This document shows positions 1 to 8,968 of a stretch of 57,359 bases of DNA, piece by piece. The position numbers and the translations under genes are program-made. Under the pieces are notes generated by a model that saw nothing but the letters and a program-made list of their open reading frames with translations, did not search any database and had not been told where the DNA came from. The number at the start of each line of letters is the position of its first letter. Position 1 is the first letter of the stretch. Origin of the DNA: Oscillospiraceae bacterium (GTDB taxonomy: Bacteria > Bacillota > Clostridia > Oscillospirales > Ruminococcaceae); the NCBI GenBank assembly GCA_017432285.1, contig JAFRJM010000021.1:1-57359 (forward strand), in the 5' to 3' direction.

Positions 1-24
1 ATTGAGATTTATTATTCTTTTGTT

Positions 25-105
25 GGCAAGGTGGACTTGCCCGAATAACCGCCCGACCTATCCGACACAATGCGCAAGTGCCGGATAGGAACGGCAAAAT
101 TTTTT
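25..105 (+). other. Two hairpins and a T-run at the window edge, no gene seen
   Basis: A 6-bp hairpin (GGCAAG/CTTGCC, 25-41) is followed by an 8-bp stem (CCTATCCG at 57-64 with CGGATAGG at 82-89) and, ten bases later, six T at 100-105. Read on the plus strand this could be the 3' end and terminator of a gene or small RNA that begins left of the window. No tRNA, tmRNA, RNase P or SRP RNA consensus was recognised, so identity is open. Confidence 0.35.
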
Positions 106-137
106 ACACTTCTATTACTTCTTTATCGCACATCAGT

Positions 138-168
138 AAAGGTCGCCGGAGACCATCCGGCGACCTTT
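138..168. terminator. Bidirectional intrinsic terminator
   Basis: A perfect 12-bp stem (138-149 with 157-168) with a 7-base loop lies just after the stop of the carboxypeptidase gene. The flanks are T-rich on the plus side (TTTATTCTCTTT) and weaker on the minus side. It probably ends the minus-strand carboxypeptidase transcript and also blocks read-through from the left. Confidence 0.75.
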
Positions 169-175
169 ATTCTCT

Positions 176-2248
176 TTAACCCTCTTTAGGCGTGTATGCT
201 CCGAGATATTCCTCAAGAGTGACTCCCTCTTCTGTTATTGCTTTGGCTACTTCTTTTCCCACATAGCGGAAATGCCACGGTTCAAATCCGAATCCGGTGA
301 TATCCCTGGTTCCTTTATCATAACGAAGGATAAAACCATAGTCTGAGCAATGTTCCAAAAGCCATTTATACTCTTCAGTCTGTGCGAATTCGACGCTGAG
401 AAGCGTTCCCTCATTTCCAGTAACATTTACGTCAAATGCGACACCTAGCTGATGTTCAGAGGCTCCCGGAGGATTTACCACGAGTTCTGCGGCAGCTTCT
501 CCCAGCTGGGCGACCTTGCTTTCATACATGCTTGCCTGCTGATCGTAACTGATGTATCCAGACACGAATGAAAGGTGGATGTCTTCTTCCTCAGCATCTT
601 CCAACATCTTGCTGAAAGCGTTCATAGCTGTCTCATCTACACCACCGTAGTTTTCCGGTAGACGGTGCTCTTTGTTAACAAGAACTATCGTCTCTCCTCC
701 AACAGTCGCATACCACACACCATCGTCATCCTGCTGCAAATCTGACTTAGGGATCACATCGGTAAATGGCTCTTCTTCCTTCTGACCTGACTGTCCGCTC
801 GGAGTGGATGGCTGCGGATTGCCCTGCTCCTGCTCATCCTTTCCAGGTACGGGATCAACAGATGGTACTGTTCTGTTCTTAAATAACATTGTTCCGATAA
901 TTGCTGCAAGAAGGATCAAGGCCATAATGACCGCCGCTTTTTTGACCCAGCCAGCTTGGACGATAGACATAACGTCCTTTATCTTATTCTTTTCGGGGCT
1001 CTTTTTTTCTTCAGCAGTTTCCAGACCATCTATTTCACTTCTAAACAAATCAGAGATCGTAGTCTCATCAGATTCTTCTGAAACTGGCTCAACATCTTCA
1101 ACCGACTGTTCACTTAGTTCCTCAATAGGCTTATCCTCAAACAATATATCTGTATCGGGGACCTCCGCTTCAACTTCATCATCCGCTGCAGGTGGCAATG
1201 ATGTTTCGTCAGATTTTATATGTATTGTTTCGTCAGGAACAGCCAAAACCGCCTCACGCTTCTCATTCTCATCAGCGGATGTTTCTTCTGCAGGCAGAAT
1301 ATCAGTTACTGCAGGTATGAATTCCGTTACTTCAGGTGTCTCTTCATTTACTGCCTCTTCAATTTCCGGGGCTGTTTCTGCAGCTTCGGTTATCTCATCG
1401 GCAAACTCCTCTTTTTCCTGTTCGGCCAGTTCCTCACCTCTGAGTTCCTGATATGTTCCTTCTTTTTCATCAGCATCTACAAGGCCAAATGTTGCCAGCA
1501 GAACTTCTTCCACAGACTGATCGGCTGCTGCATTGCTCAGCACTCCATCTTTAGGCAAAGGGAATGTATATTTCCTTGTGATCCCTAAATAACATTTTCT
1601 TCTGAAAACTACCTCATAGTCATCGTCGAAAGCCAGCATCTTAATTACATCGCCGTCTTTGGCAGAGAACGGCAGGATCTCATTTGCCGTAATGATTCCT
1701 CTGTCAGACACAGTACAGAAACCATCCCTGGATGCAAGTCTTCCGACATCAAGTCCATAAGCCAGCAGCGTGCCAAAAAGAAGGAGTCCGTCCAGTACTC
1801 CCATTGCAAACAAGGAACTGGTATCTCCGGTGTTATGATACAGCACAAACATTATTGCTGTAACAGGAACAGCACCAAAAAGAAAATATGTGAAGTGTTC
1901 AAGAAAACTCTGTCTTCCAACAGAACGGAAGATCCTATTCTGCTGTTTCTGGGTGAGCATGACCGCATAGACTGATCTTTCAATGACATCTTTTATAGCA
2001 GTGATCTCCGAAAGAGACTGCAAGCCCTTAATGCCCGCTGCAAGCGCTGTGGTATAGCACAGCAGCAGAATACTCATCCTGTACCTGTCAAGAAAATCAG
2101 GCAATTCATAAAAAGCGGAAGCCAGACCAGCACCGAGAAACAAAATCGTGATCACACCCCAGATAACTGCATCTATAGTGCAGCCTCGGAGCGTACGCTT
2201 CAGGTCTCTCTGATAATTCCTGCCTTCTTTTTTGCTATTCTTGCTCAT
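176..2248 (-). CDS. Membrane-anchored VanY-type D-alanyl-D-alanine carboxypeptidase with long acidic linker
   Basis: The last roughly 190 of 690 residues form a peptidase M15B (VanY) domain. The zinc-binding pattern SEHQLGVAFD (His-x6-Asp) and the EPWHFRY motif with the third ligand His are both intact. Such enzymes trim the terminal D-Ala from peptidoglycan stem peptides outside the membrane. The N-terminal 250 residues hold about four hydrophobic segments. A very acidic low-complexity stretch (about 265-420) follows, then one more membrane segment near 440-460 that places the peptidase outside. An N-terminal membrane domain of this size is not part of classical VanY, so the front half may sense or scaffold. 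The start has GGAAAGG five bases upstream and a good promoter (2285-2313). Confidence 0.88.
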   Translation of the reverse strand: MSKNSKKEGRNYQRDLKRTLRGCTIDAVIWGVITILFLGAGLASAFYELPDFLDRYRMSILLLCYTTALAAGIKGLQSLSEITAIKDVIERSVYAVMLTQKQQNRIFRSVGRQSFLEHFTYFLFGAVPVTAIMFVLYHNTGDTSSLFAMGVLDGLLLFGTLLAYGLDVGRLASRDGFCTVSDRGIITANEILPFSAKDGDVIKMLAFDDDYEVVFRRKCYLGITRKYTFPLPKDGVLSNAAADQSVEEVLLATFGLVDADEKEGTYQELRGEELAEQEKEEFADEITEAAETAPEIEEAVNEETPEVTEFIPAVTDILPAEETSADENEKREAVLAVPDETIHIKSDETSLPPAADDEVEAEVPDTDILFEDKPIEELSEQSVEDVEPVSEESDETTISDLFRSEIDGLETAEEKKSPEKNKIKDVMSIVQAGWVKKAAVIMALILLAAIIGTMLFKNRTVPSVDPVPGKDEQEQGNPQPSTPSGQSGQKEEEPFTDVIPKSDLQQDDDGVWYATVGGETIVLVNKEHRLPENYGGVDETAMNAFSKMLEDAEEEDIHLSFVSGYISYDQQASMYESKVAQLGEAAAELVVNPPGASEHQLGVAFDVNVTGNEGTLLSVEFAQTEEYKWLLEHCSDYGFILRYDKGTRDITGFGFEPWHFRYVGKEVAKAITEEGVTLEEYLGAYTPKEG

Positions 2249-2284
2249 TGTGCCCTTTCCGAAACAATAACTTATCTAATGATT

Positions 2285-2313
2285 ATTATATTTAAAATAA
2301 TGTAGTAAAGCAA
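2285..2313 (-). promoter_or_regulatory. Sigma-A-type promoter of the carboxypeptidase gene
   Basis: On the minus strand TTGCTT (2308-2313) and TATAAT (2285-2290) are separated by 17 bases, about 35 bases upstream of the start codon. This makes the carboxypeptidase gene separately transcribed from trmL-mfd-pth. Confidence 0.7.
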
Positions 2314-2350
2314 AATCTATAGAGTCCTAAACCTAGTTATTCTGTTTGGC

Positions 2351-2857
2351 CTAAAGAACATCCGGTTCTTCTCTTCCTGTCAGCTGCCCTTCGGTTCTTA
2401 GGTTCATAAAACCCTGCTGTTTCAGTGCCTCGTATACACCTATAGCTACAGCGTTGGAAAGATTGAGGCTTCTGGCGGTATCGTCATCAAGCATGGGAAA
2501 ACGGACACATCTGTCATAATTCGCTGCAAGGATCTTTTCGTTTATCCCCCTATCCTCTCTTCCAAACACCAGATAGCATCCATCCGGATAGCTTACGTCT
2601 GAGTATATATTCTTCCCCTTTGTAGTAAAGAAAAACATCTCACCAGTGTTCTTTTCGAAGAACTCTTTTGTGCTCTCATAGTAGGTTATATCCAGAAGAT
2701 GCCAGTAGTCCAGTCCGGCTCTCTTTAGTTTTTTGTCATCAACAGTGAACCCCATCGGCTTGACCAGGTGAAGTCTAGAGCCTGTAGCTGCACAGGTCCT
2801 TGCTATATTTCCGGTATTCTGCGGTATCTGAGGTTCAAGCAACACTATGTTTATCAT
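2351..2857 (-). CDS. trmL: tRNA (cytidine/uridine-34 2'-O)-methyltransferase, SpoU family
   Basis: This is a small single-domain SPOUT methyltransferase of 168 residues, the usual TrmL length. Family signatures are visible in order: PQIPQNTGNIARTC near the N-terminus, LVFGREDRG in the middle and the knot motif around RSLNLSNAVAIGVYE near the C-terminus. TrmL methylates the ribose of the wobble base of tRNA-Leu isoacceptors using S-adenosylmethionine. The start overlaps the mfd stop by four bases (ATGA), so it is translationally coupled at the end of a pth-mfd-trmL run. AAGGA lies nine bases upstream. Confidence 0.93.
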   Translation of the reverse strand: MINIVLLEPQIPQNTGNIARTCAATGSRLHLVKPMGFTVDDKKLKRAGLDYWHLLDITYYESTKEFFEKNTGEMFFFTTKGKNIYSDVSYPDGCYLVFGREDRGINEKILAANYDRCVRFPMLDDDTARSLNLSNAVAIGVYEALKQQGFMNLRTEGQLTGREEPDVL

Positions 2858-5800
2858 GAAGCGTTTTCCTTATCCTTTTTGTTTTCTGCCGTCTCTCTGA
2901 GCACATCAATGATCTTGAATATTGCTTCTAACGGATCTTCACCGCTGAGTAGATTGATAGATAGATACTTTTTCCCTCTGGCAGCGTAATACACTCTTCC
3001 CGGAAGTTCTGCAACAGCTCTCTTTATCTGCTCACTGCTCAAGGAATCACAGTAGAGCAGTACTGAATCTTTCTGTTGCCGGATCTCATATATACCAAGC
3101 CTTGCAGCATTGGATCTTGCAGATGACACAGAGCATAGCAGCCTGACACATTCGGGGAGAACTCCAAAACGGTCTCTGAGTTCCTCTACCACCTCATCGT
3201 AATCCGCCTTGCACGTTATATCGGCTATACGTTTATACATCTCGATGCGGTTCTCGTTGTCAGGGATGTAGCTTTCCGGAATATAGGCAGATATCTGTAG
3301 ATCTATCTTGCACTCCTTCTCCGTTTCTGGAGCAGGCAATCCCTGTTCATCACGTACAGCCTGTTCAAGAATACGGACATAAGTGTCATATCCTACGTTC
3401 TGGATATGTCCGCTCTGTCTTGCAGACAGCACATTTCCAGCACCGCGTATCTGAAGGTCTCGCATAGCTATCTTGAATCCGGAGCCAAATGAGGTGAAAT
3501 CCCTGATCGCTGCTAGACGCTTTGCGGAGACTTCCGTCAGGATCTTATCCTTTCGGAACAAGAACCATGCGTATGCTCGTCTGCTGGATCTTCCTACTCT
3601 TCCTCGTATCTGATACAGCTGAGCGAGCCCAAGATTATCTGCATCCTCAACGATAAGTGTGTTGCAGTTGGCAACATCAACACCCGTTTCAATTATAGTT
3701 GTGCAGACCAGAATATCGCATTCACCTTCCACCAGTCTCTTCCACACGCTGGACAGAGCTTCTTCATTCATCTGTCCGTGTGCAACTTCTATCCGGGCTT
3801 CAGGAATCATCTCCCTGAGCTGCGCTGCAGTCCGGTCGATAGTATCTACCCTGTTGTGAAGATAATATACCTGTCCGCCGCGGCTGAGTTCCCTGCGGAT
3901 GGCATTGCGTACAGTGGATTCGTCATACTCCGCAACATATGTCTGTACAGGATGCCTGTCCACCGGCGGGTTCTCGATGACGCTCATATCGCGTATGCCG
4001 CTCATAGCCATGTTTAATGTACGCGGTATAGGTGTGGCAGATAAAGTTAAGACATCAACATTCGGGAATTTCTCTTTCAGTTTTTCTTTATGCGCTACTC
4101 CAAATCTCTGCTCCTCATCCACTATGAGAAGTCCGAGTTTTTTGAACTCCACATCTTTCTGCAGAAGTCGGTGTGTACCGACAGCGATGTCCACTGACCC
4201 ATTGCGTATGCCTGCTATACCTGCTTTTATCTCTTTGGTAGATGCAAACCTGGAAAGCATAGTAACTTTGATTGGATATGCCTCCATCCTTTCAAGGATA
4301 GTCCGGTAATGCTGGAGAGCAAGAATGGTCGTCGGAACAAGAAATGCCACCTGATAACCGTCTGATATCGCTTTGAAAGCAGCTCTTAGAGCTACCTCTG
4401 TCTTTCCTACCCCCACGTCTCCGCAGAGGAGGCGGTCCATTGGTTTTCTGGACTGCATATCGTGTTTTATCTCGTCTGAACTTCTTAGCTGATCTTCCGT
4501 CTCTTCATATGGGAACCTGAGTTCAAAATCCCTTTGCCAGTCAGTATCCTCCGAGAACATGATCCCTTCTGTTTTTTCACGCTTTGCATAGAGTTCTATC
4601 AGCTCCTTGGTCATCTCACGGACAGACCGGTAGACTTTTTGTTTAGTCTTCTGCCATTCACCCGAGTTAAGTCTGTCGAGAACGACCTTACCATCATCCT
4701 TGGATGATACATAAGGACTTACCATATCCAGTCCGGTGACTGGTACATAAAGAGTGTCTCCTTCTCTGTAACGGATCTTTATATAATCAGCAACGTAACC
4801 ATGGTGGTCTATACGGTTTATGCCATCAAAAATGCCTATACCGTGGTTGCGGTGTACAACATAATCTCCTTTTTTAAGATCCTCAAGGCTTCCGAAAGCC
4901 TCAGAGGATCTTTTAGCGCGCTGAGATACACGCCTTGTGGGCTTTGCTTCATTGGTAGATGTAATGAGAACAAGCTTCAGCGGAGCTATCTCAAATCCGG
5001 ATGAGAGTATCCCTTTGAGAATAGATACCTTTCCTGCAGGAGGGAACCCTTCGTCTCCTGTCTCTGCTGCAATTCCTTCTGCCACAAGATCATCACATAG
5101 CGCTTTGGCTGCCCTGTCTGTTCCCGCAAGGACTACTGCCCTGTATCCGGCATACAGATATCCCTGAAGGTCCTCCTTAAGGACAGCTACTTCTCCTGAC
5201 CATCTTGGGACGGCATTAGAGTTGAAATTGACTACTGCTTCAAGCGGAACATCTCCAACTGAGCGAGGAAATACATCACAGAGTATCCTGTTCCTTCCGG
5301 ATACTTCGTTATGATAATCCACAAAGAATTTGCCGAGAACGGTATCATACATACCGTTGGCAGCGAGAGCTTCCATATCAAAGGTGTACCGCTCCATTAC
5401 AGTCTTGAAGCGTTCCTCGAGTTCCTTAGGCTCTGCCAAAAACAGAACGGCATCAGGGAGATAATCCAGAACCGTCTCCGGCGTATCGTAACAGGCAGAG
5501 AGATATCTGTCTGTGCATACCGGAAGAATCCCGTCTCTGAGATCTGTGAGATCACGCTTAACTGCGTGCTTGAGTTGTCCCTCCGGGATCTTGTCAAGAA
5601 AATCACTGATAAGAGCTACCGCATCTTCTCCGAGCGATATCTCTCTTGCAGGAGGGATCTCGCACCTCACTCGGTCCACGGTCCTTCTCTGTGTATCCGT
5701 AGCAAATTCAGATATTCTCTCTATCTCTGTATCAAAAAACTCTATTCGTACAGGGAAATCTCTGTCCACAGGGAAAATATCCAGTATCCCTCCGCGCTGA

Positions 5801-6318
5801 GCATACTGACCTCGGCCTTCAACCCTGTCACATCTTGTGTATCCCGCAGATACAAGCCTCGCGCACAACGAGCGTATCTCCTCATCAGCACCCTTTTCAA
5901 GAACTATACCTCTGTCAAGGTATACCTTCTTGGGCATTGTCAGCAGACAAAGTGCCTCAACTGAACAGCAGATCACTTTCAGCTGTCCCCTTGCTGCTTT
6001 CCCAAGTGCAGTGAGCCTGGCTATCTCCTCATCGTGTGATATGCCTTCCACATCCAGCAGCGTGATCTCGCGGGACGGGAGCGCCTCAACCTCGGAGAGC
6101 CCAAGCGAACGCATGTCTTCTGCAGCTCTGTAGGCATCGCCGTCATTGTCGCACACAAAAATTACCGGGCGGCATGAAGCCATGGCAAATGCCGCGGCTG
6201 CAACCGTGCGGTGTATTTTGTGGACTCCGAACAGAGCAGATACTCTTCCCGGTTTCTTTACCGATGTGCAGAGGGTCTTTATCTGTTCGCTTACGGCTAT
6301 CTCCTCAAGAATGGTCAT
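2854..6318 (-). CDS. mfd: Transcription-repair coupling factor Mfd
   Basis: At 1154 residues the protein has the full length of Mfd. The N-terminal part is the UvrB-like region. Near the middle lies the RNA-polymerase interaction domain (GDYVVHRNHGIGIFDGI), followed by a superfamily 2 translocase with Walker A GDVGVGKTEVA, the DEEQ box (IVDEEQRFGV), the TLSATPIPRTL motif and the helicase C region with QIRGRVGRS. The C-terminal TRCF domain (YIPESYIPD) is present. The protein displaces stalled RNA polymerase at lesions and recruits UvrA. It follows pth by two bases, and its own ribosome-binding site is weak, suggesting coupling to pth. Confidence 0.98.
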   Translation of the reverse strand: MTILEEIAVSEQIKTLCTSVKKPGRVSALFGVHKIHRTVAAAAFAMASCRPVIFVCDNDGDAYRAAEDMRSLGLSEVEALPSREITLLDVEGISHDEEIARLTALGKAARGQLKVICCSVEALCLLTMPKKVYLDRGIVLEKGADEEIRSLCARLVSAGYTRCDRVEGRGQYAQRGGILDIFPVDRDFPVRIEFFDTEIERISEFATDTQRRTVDRVRCEIPPAREISLGEDAVALISDFLDKIPEGQLKHAVKRDLTDLRDGILPVCTDRYLSACYDTPETVLDYLPDAVLFLAEPKELEERFKTVMERYTFDMEALAANGMYDTVLGKFFVDYHNEVSGRNRILCDVFPRSVGDVPLEAVVNFNSNAVPRWSGEVAVLKEDLQGYLYAGYRAVVLAGTDRAAKALCDDLVAEGIAAETGDEGFPPAGKVSILKGILSSGFEIAPLKLVLITSTNEAKPTRRVSQRAKRSSEAFGSLEDLKKGDYVVHRNHGIGIFDGINRIDHHGYVADYIKIRYREGDTLYVPVTGLDMVSPYVSSKDDGKVVLDRLNSGEWQKTKQKVYRSVREMTKELIELYAKREKTEGIMFSEDTDWQRDFELRFPYEETEDQLRSSDEIKHDMQSRKPMDRLLCGDVGVGKTEVALRAAFKAISDGYQVAFLVPTTILALQHYRTILERMEAYPIKVTMLSRFASTKEIKAGIAGIRNGSVDIAVGTHRLLQKDVEFKKLGLLIVDEEQRFGVAHKEKLKEKFPNVDVLTLSATPIPRTLNMAMSGIRDMSVIENPPVDRHPVQTYVAEYDESTVRNAIRRELSRGGQVYYLHNRVDTIDRTAAQLREMIPEARIEVAHGQMNEEALSSVWKRLVEGECDILVCTTIIETGVDVANCNTLIVEDADNLGLAQLYQIRGRVGRSSRRAYAWFLFRKDKILTEVSAKRLAAIRDFTSFGSGFKIAMRDLQIRGAGNVLSARQSGHIQNVGYDTYVRILEQAVRDEQGLPAPETEKECKIDLQISAYIPESYIPDNENRIEMYKRIADITCKADYDEVVEELRDRFGVLPECVRLLCSVSSARSNAARLGIYEIRQQKDSVLLYCDSLSSEQIKRAVAELPGRVYYAARGKKYLSINLLSGEDPLEAIFKIIDVLRETAENKKDKENAS

Positions 6319-6320
6319 AT

Positions 6321-6932
6321 CTATTGTCTGCCTTTTCCGTTGTATTTGCTTTGAGCAAGAGTGAACTCTCCCCGGGTCATGAGGTCCACTGCTGCGGCTA
6401 TATCCGGATACCTGCTTTGAACAGCTTCCATATCCTCCTTAGACGGCTTCCCCAATACATAATCCACAAGTTCATCTCCGGAAGGAGCATCTCCACCGAT
6501 TCCGATGCGTATCCTCAGGAATCCATCGCTGCCAAGCTGGGATATTATGCTCTTAAGTCCATTATGCCCGCCTGCAGATCCTTTCTCTCTGAGCCGTATA
6601 GTTCCGGGGGCGAGAGTGATATCATCACACAGAACTATCACATGATCCGCTGGAACTTTATAGAACTTTGCGGCCTCCCCGACGCTGTTGCCGGAGCGGT
6701 TCATATATGTCAAAGGTTTAAGGAACAGGACCTGTTCCTCTCCGTACTTAGCTGTTGCTGTCAGTCCCTGGAATTTGCTTTTGGTAACATTGACACCTTT
6801 ATCTTTCGCCAGATAATCAAGCGCAAGAAAACCCATATTATGTCTGGTTCCCTGATACTTCTCGTCCGGATTTCCCAATCCGACTATTATCCAAGATACG
6901 CCGCTCTTTTTTCTAAACCACTTGCTAAACAT
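6321..6932 (-). CDS. pth: Peptidyl-tRNA hydrolase
   Basis: The protein cleaves peptidyl-tRNAs released early from ribosomes. Hallmarks are IVGLGNPDEKYQGTRHN at the N-terminus with the catalytic His of TRHN, LKPLTYMNRSG, DDITLAPG and GSAGGHNGLKSI. Length, about 203 residues, is typical. The ATG at 6932 is preferred because AGAGG stands nine bases upstream. A GTG 21 bases further up (6953) would add seven residues and lacks a comparable site. The neighbours mfd and trmL are in the same direction. A hairpin with a bulged base (about 6960-6983) lies between this gene and lepA. Confidence 0.96.
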   Translation of the reverse strand: MFSKWFRKKSGVSWIIVGLGNPDEKYQGTRHNMGFLALDYLAKDKGVNVTKSKFQGLTATAKYGEEQVLFLKPLTYMNRSGNSVGEAAKFYKVPADHVIVLCDDITLAPGTIRLREKGSAGGHNGLKSIISQLGSDGFLRIRIGIGGDAPSGDELVDYVLGKPSKEDMEAVQSRYPDIAAAVDLMTRGEFTLAQSKYNGKGRQ

Positions 6933-7007
6933 ATGTTCTTTCCTCTCGCACACATCAAGCCCCGAGATTGTTATATCTCAGGGTGTCGTGTTTCTGAATG
7001 ATATATA

Positions 7008-8819
7008 TCAGTCGTCCAGTTTCAGGACAGCTGTGAATGCTTCGCTTGGGACCTCAACGCTGCCGAACTTACGCATACGTTTCTTTCCCTCTTTCTGCTT
7101 CTCAAGAAGTTTCTTCTTTCTTGATATATCACCGCCATAGCACTTTGCAAGAACATCCTTGCGCAATGCTTTAACAGTCTCCCTTGCTATGATCTTCCCG
7201 CCCACAGCTGCCTGGATAGCTACTTCAAACAACTGGCGGGGAATATATTCCTTCAGCTTTTCCGCTGTTTTCCTTCCCCTGGCATAAGCGTTGTCTGCGA
7301 ATACTATAAATGACAAGGCATCGATAGGATCTCCGGCAATAAGAAAGTCCAGACGCACCAGTTTGCTCTCCCGATATCCCTTCATCTCGTAGTCGAACGA
7401 GGCATAACCTTTCGTTCTGCTCTTGAGGGCATCAAAGAAGTCATAGATTATCTCAGCAAGCGGAAGCTCATAGTGAAGATCCACTCTTGTCTTGTCCAGA
7501 TACTGCATGTCGTAGTAGATGCCTCTTCGGTTCTGGCAAAGATCCATGATCGCTCCAACATAATCCGTAGGCGTGAGAATGTGGGCATCGACCACTGGCT
7601 CCTCTGTCTTGGATATGAAAGCAGGATCCGGATATGATGTCGGGTTGTCTATCTCGATAACTTCACCGTTAGTAAGCGTGATGCGGTATACAACACTGGG
7701 GATAGTCGTAATGAGGTCAAGGTCAAACTCTCTCTCCAAGCGTTCAGTGATTATCTCCAGATGAAGCAGTCCAAGGAATCCACACCTGAATCCAAAGCCA
7801 AGAGCACTGGATGTTTCAGGTTCAAAAGACAGTGACGCATCGTTGAGCGACAGTTTAGCCAGTGCATCTTTCAGGGATTCATAATCCGCTCCGTCTGCTG
7901 GGTAGATACCGCAGAAAACCATCGGGATAGCTTTACGGTATCCCGGCAGAGCCTCCTCACATGGGTGCTCCGAAAGAGTAACGGTATCGCCCACACGTGT
8001 GTCTGAGACATTCTTTATACTTGCCGTGATATATCCTACTTCGCCAGCAGTTAGCTCCTCGCACGATTCCATGGAAAGAGCCCTCATGTGCCCTACTTCC
8101 ACCACCTGGAATTCCGCTCCGGTGCCCATCATAAGTATCTTGTCTCCAGGGTGCACCGATCCGTCAAAAACCCGTATATATGTGATGACGCCCTTGTAAC
8201 TGTCATATGAAGAATCGAAAATAAGGCATTTCAGATTTGCATCCGGGTCTCCTTTAGGAGCTGGGATATCTGTTACTATCCTCTCAAGAACTTCATCCAC
8301 ATTCGTTCCAAGTTTCGCCGAGATGAGCGGTGCGTCATCCGCAGGTATTCCTACGAAGTCTTCCAGCTCCATCTTGCAGCGGTCAGGATCAGCAGATATA
8401 AGATCTATCTTGTTTATAACAGGCAGTATCTCCAGATCATTGTCTACTGCGAGATACGCGTTAGCCAGAGTCTGGGCTTCGACACCCTGCGTCGCATCGA
8501 CGATAAGGATAGCTCCTTCGCATGCCGCAAGAGAGCGTGACACTTCATAGTTGAAGTCCACATGTCCAGGAGTATCTATGAGGTTGAATTCATATGTGTT
8601 TCCGTCTTTTGCTTTATATTCAAGAGAGACGGCGCTAGCTTTTATAGTAATGCCTCTCTCCTGCTCAAGTTCCATCCCATCCAGCAATTGTCCGCGCATA
8701 TCACGTGACGAAACAGACCCCGTCAGCTCCAGGATACGGTCTGCCAGAGTGGATTTTCCATGATCGATATGAGCGATTATGGAAAAGTTGCGTATATAGT
8801 TTTGCTTATTATTCGCCAT
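7008..8819 (-). CDS. lepA: Elongation factor 4 (LepA), ribosome back-translocase GTPase
   Basis: The 603-residue product begins with the GTPase domain: [18 protein letters not shown] (P-loop), [15 protein letters not shown] and [12 protein letters not shown]-like domains and the LepA-specific C-terminus (the segment around [19 protein letters not shown]) follow. EF4 acts on stalled ribosomes. The ATG at 8819 matches the family start. A GTG at 8867 would add 16 non-family residues. No Shine-Dalgarno sequence precedes 8819; instead a TTGTCG-17-TATAAT promoter ends seven bases before the ATG, which would give a leaderless or nearly leaderless mRNA. Confidence 0.96.
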   Translation of the reverse strand: MANNKQNYIRNFSIIAHIDHGKSTLADRILELTGSVSSRDMRGQLLDGMELEQERGITIKASAVSLEYKAKDGNTYEFNLIDTPGHVDFNYEVSRSLAACEGAILIVDATQGVEAQTLANAYLAVDNDLEILPVINKIDLISADPDRCKMELEDFVGIPADDAPLISAKLGTNVDEVLERIVTDIPAPKGDPDANLKCLIFDSSYDSYKGVITYIRVFDGSVHPGDKILMMGTGAEFQVVEVGHMRALSMESCEELTAGEVGYITASIKNVSDTRVGDTVTLSEHPCEEALPGYRKAIPMVFCGIYPADGADYESLKDALAKLSLNDASLSFEPETSSALGFGFRCGFLGLLHLEIITERLEREFDLDLITTIPSVVYRITLTNGEVIEIDNPTSYPDPAFISKTEEPVVDAHILTPTDYVGAIMDLCQNRRGIYYDMQYLDKTRVDLHYELPLAEIIYDFFDALKSRTKGYASFDYEMKGYRESKLVRLDFLIAGDPIDALSFIVFADNAYARGRKTAEKLKEYIPRQLFEVAIQAAVGGKIIARETVKALRKDVLAKCYGGDISRKKKLLEKQKEGKKRMRKFGSVEVPSEAFTAVLKLDD

Positions 8820-8826
8820 GGCAATT

Positions 8827-8855
8827 ATTATATAGAAAAGCCTGTATTCCGACAA
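8827..8855 (-). promoter_or_regulatory. Promoter abutting the lepA start codon
   Basis: On the minus strand TTGTCG (8850-8855), a 17-base spacer and TATAAT (8827-8832) are followed seven bases later by the lepA ATG. A second -10-like TATAAT with TG extension lies about 40 bases further upstream and could give a normal short leader, still without a ribosome-binding site. Confidence 0.6.
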
Positions 8856-8933
8856 GGGTTTAGACACATTATAGCAACTGGTTTCGCCTTTGTAAGAGAA
8901 ATCTTAATGTTGAACTGTACACCTCTGTGAAAG

Positions 8934-8962
8934 TTGATTTTTGACGATAAATCTACTATTAT
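8934..8962 (+). promoter_or_regulatory. Promoter abutting the SGNH-like gene start
   Basis: TTGATT (8934-8939), a 17-base spacer and TATTAT (8957-8962) end six bases before the ATG at 8969. Transcription would begin at or next to the A of the start codon. No Shine-Dalgarno-like sequence is present. Confidence 0.6.
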
Positions 8963-8968
8963 GAGACC

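Noticed and set aside
6174-7001. Plus-strand open frame of about 275 codons across mfd and pth
   Set aside because: Antisense to two universal housekeeping genes whose motifs are complete.
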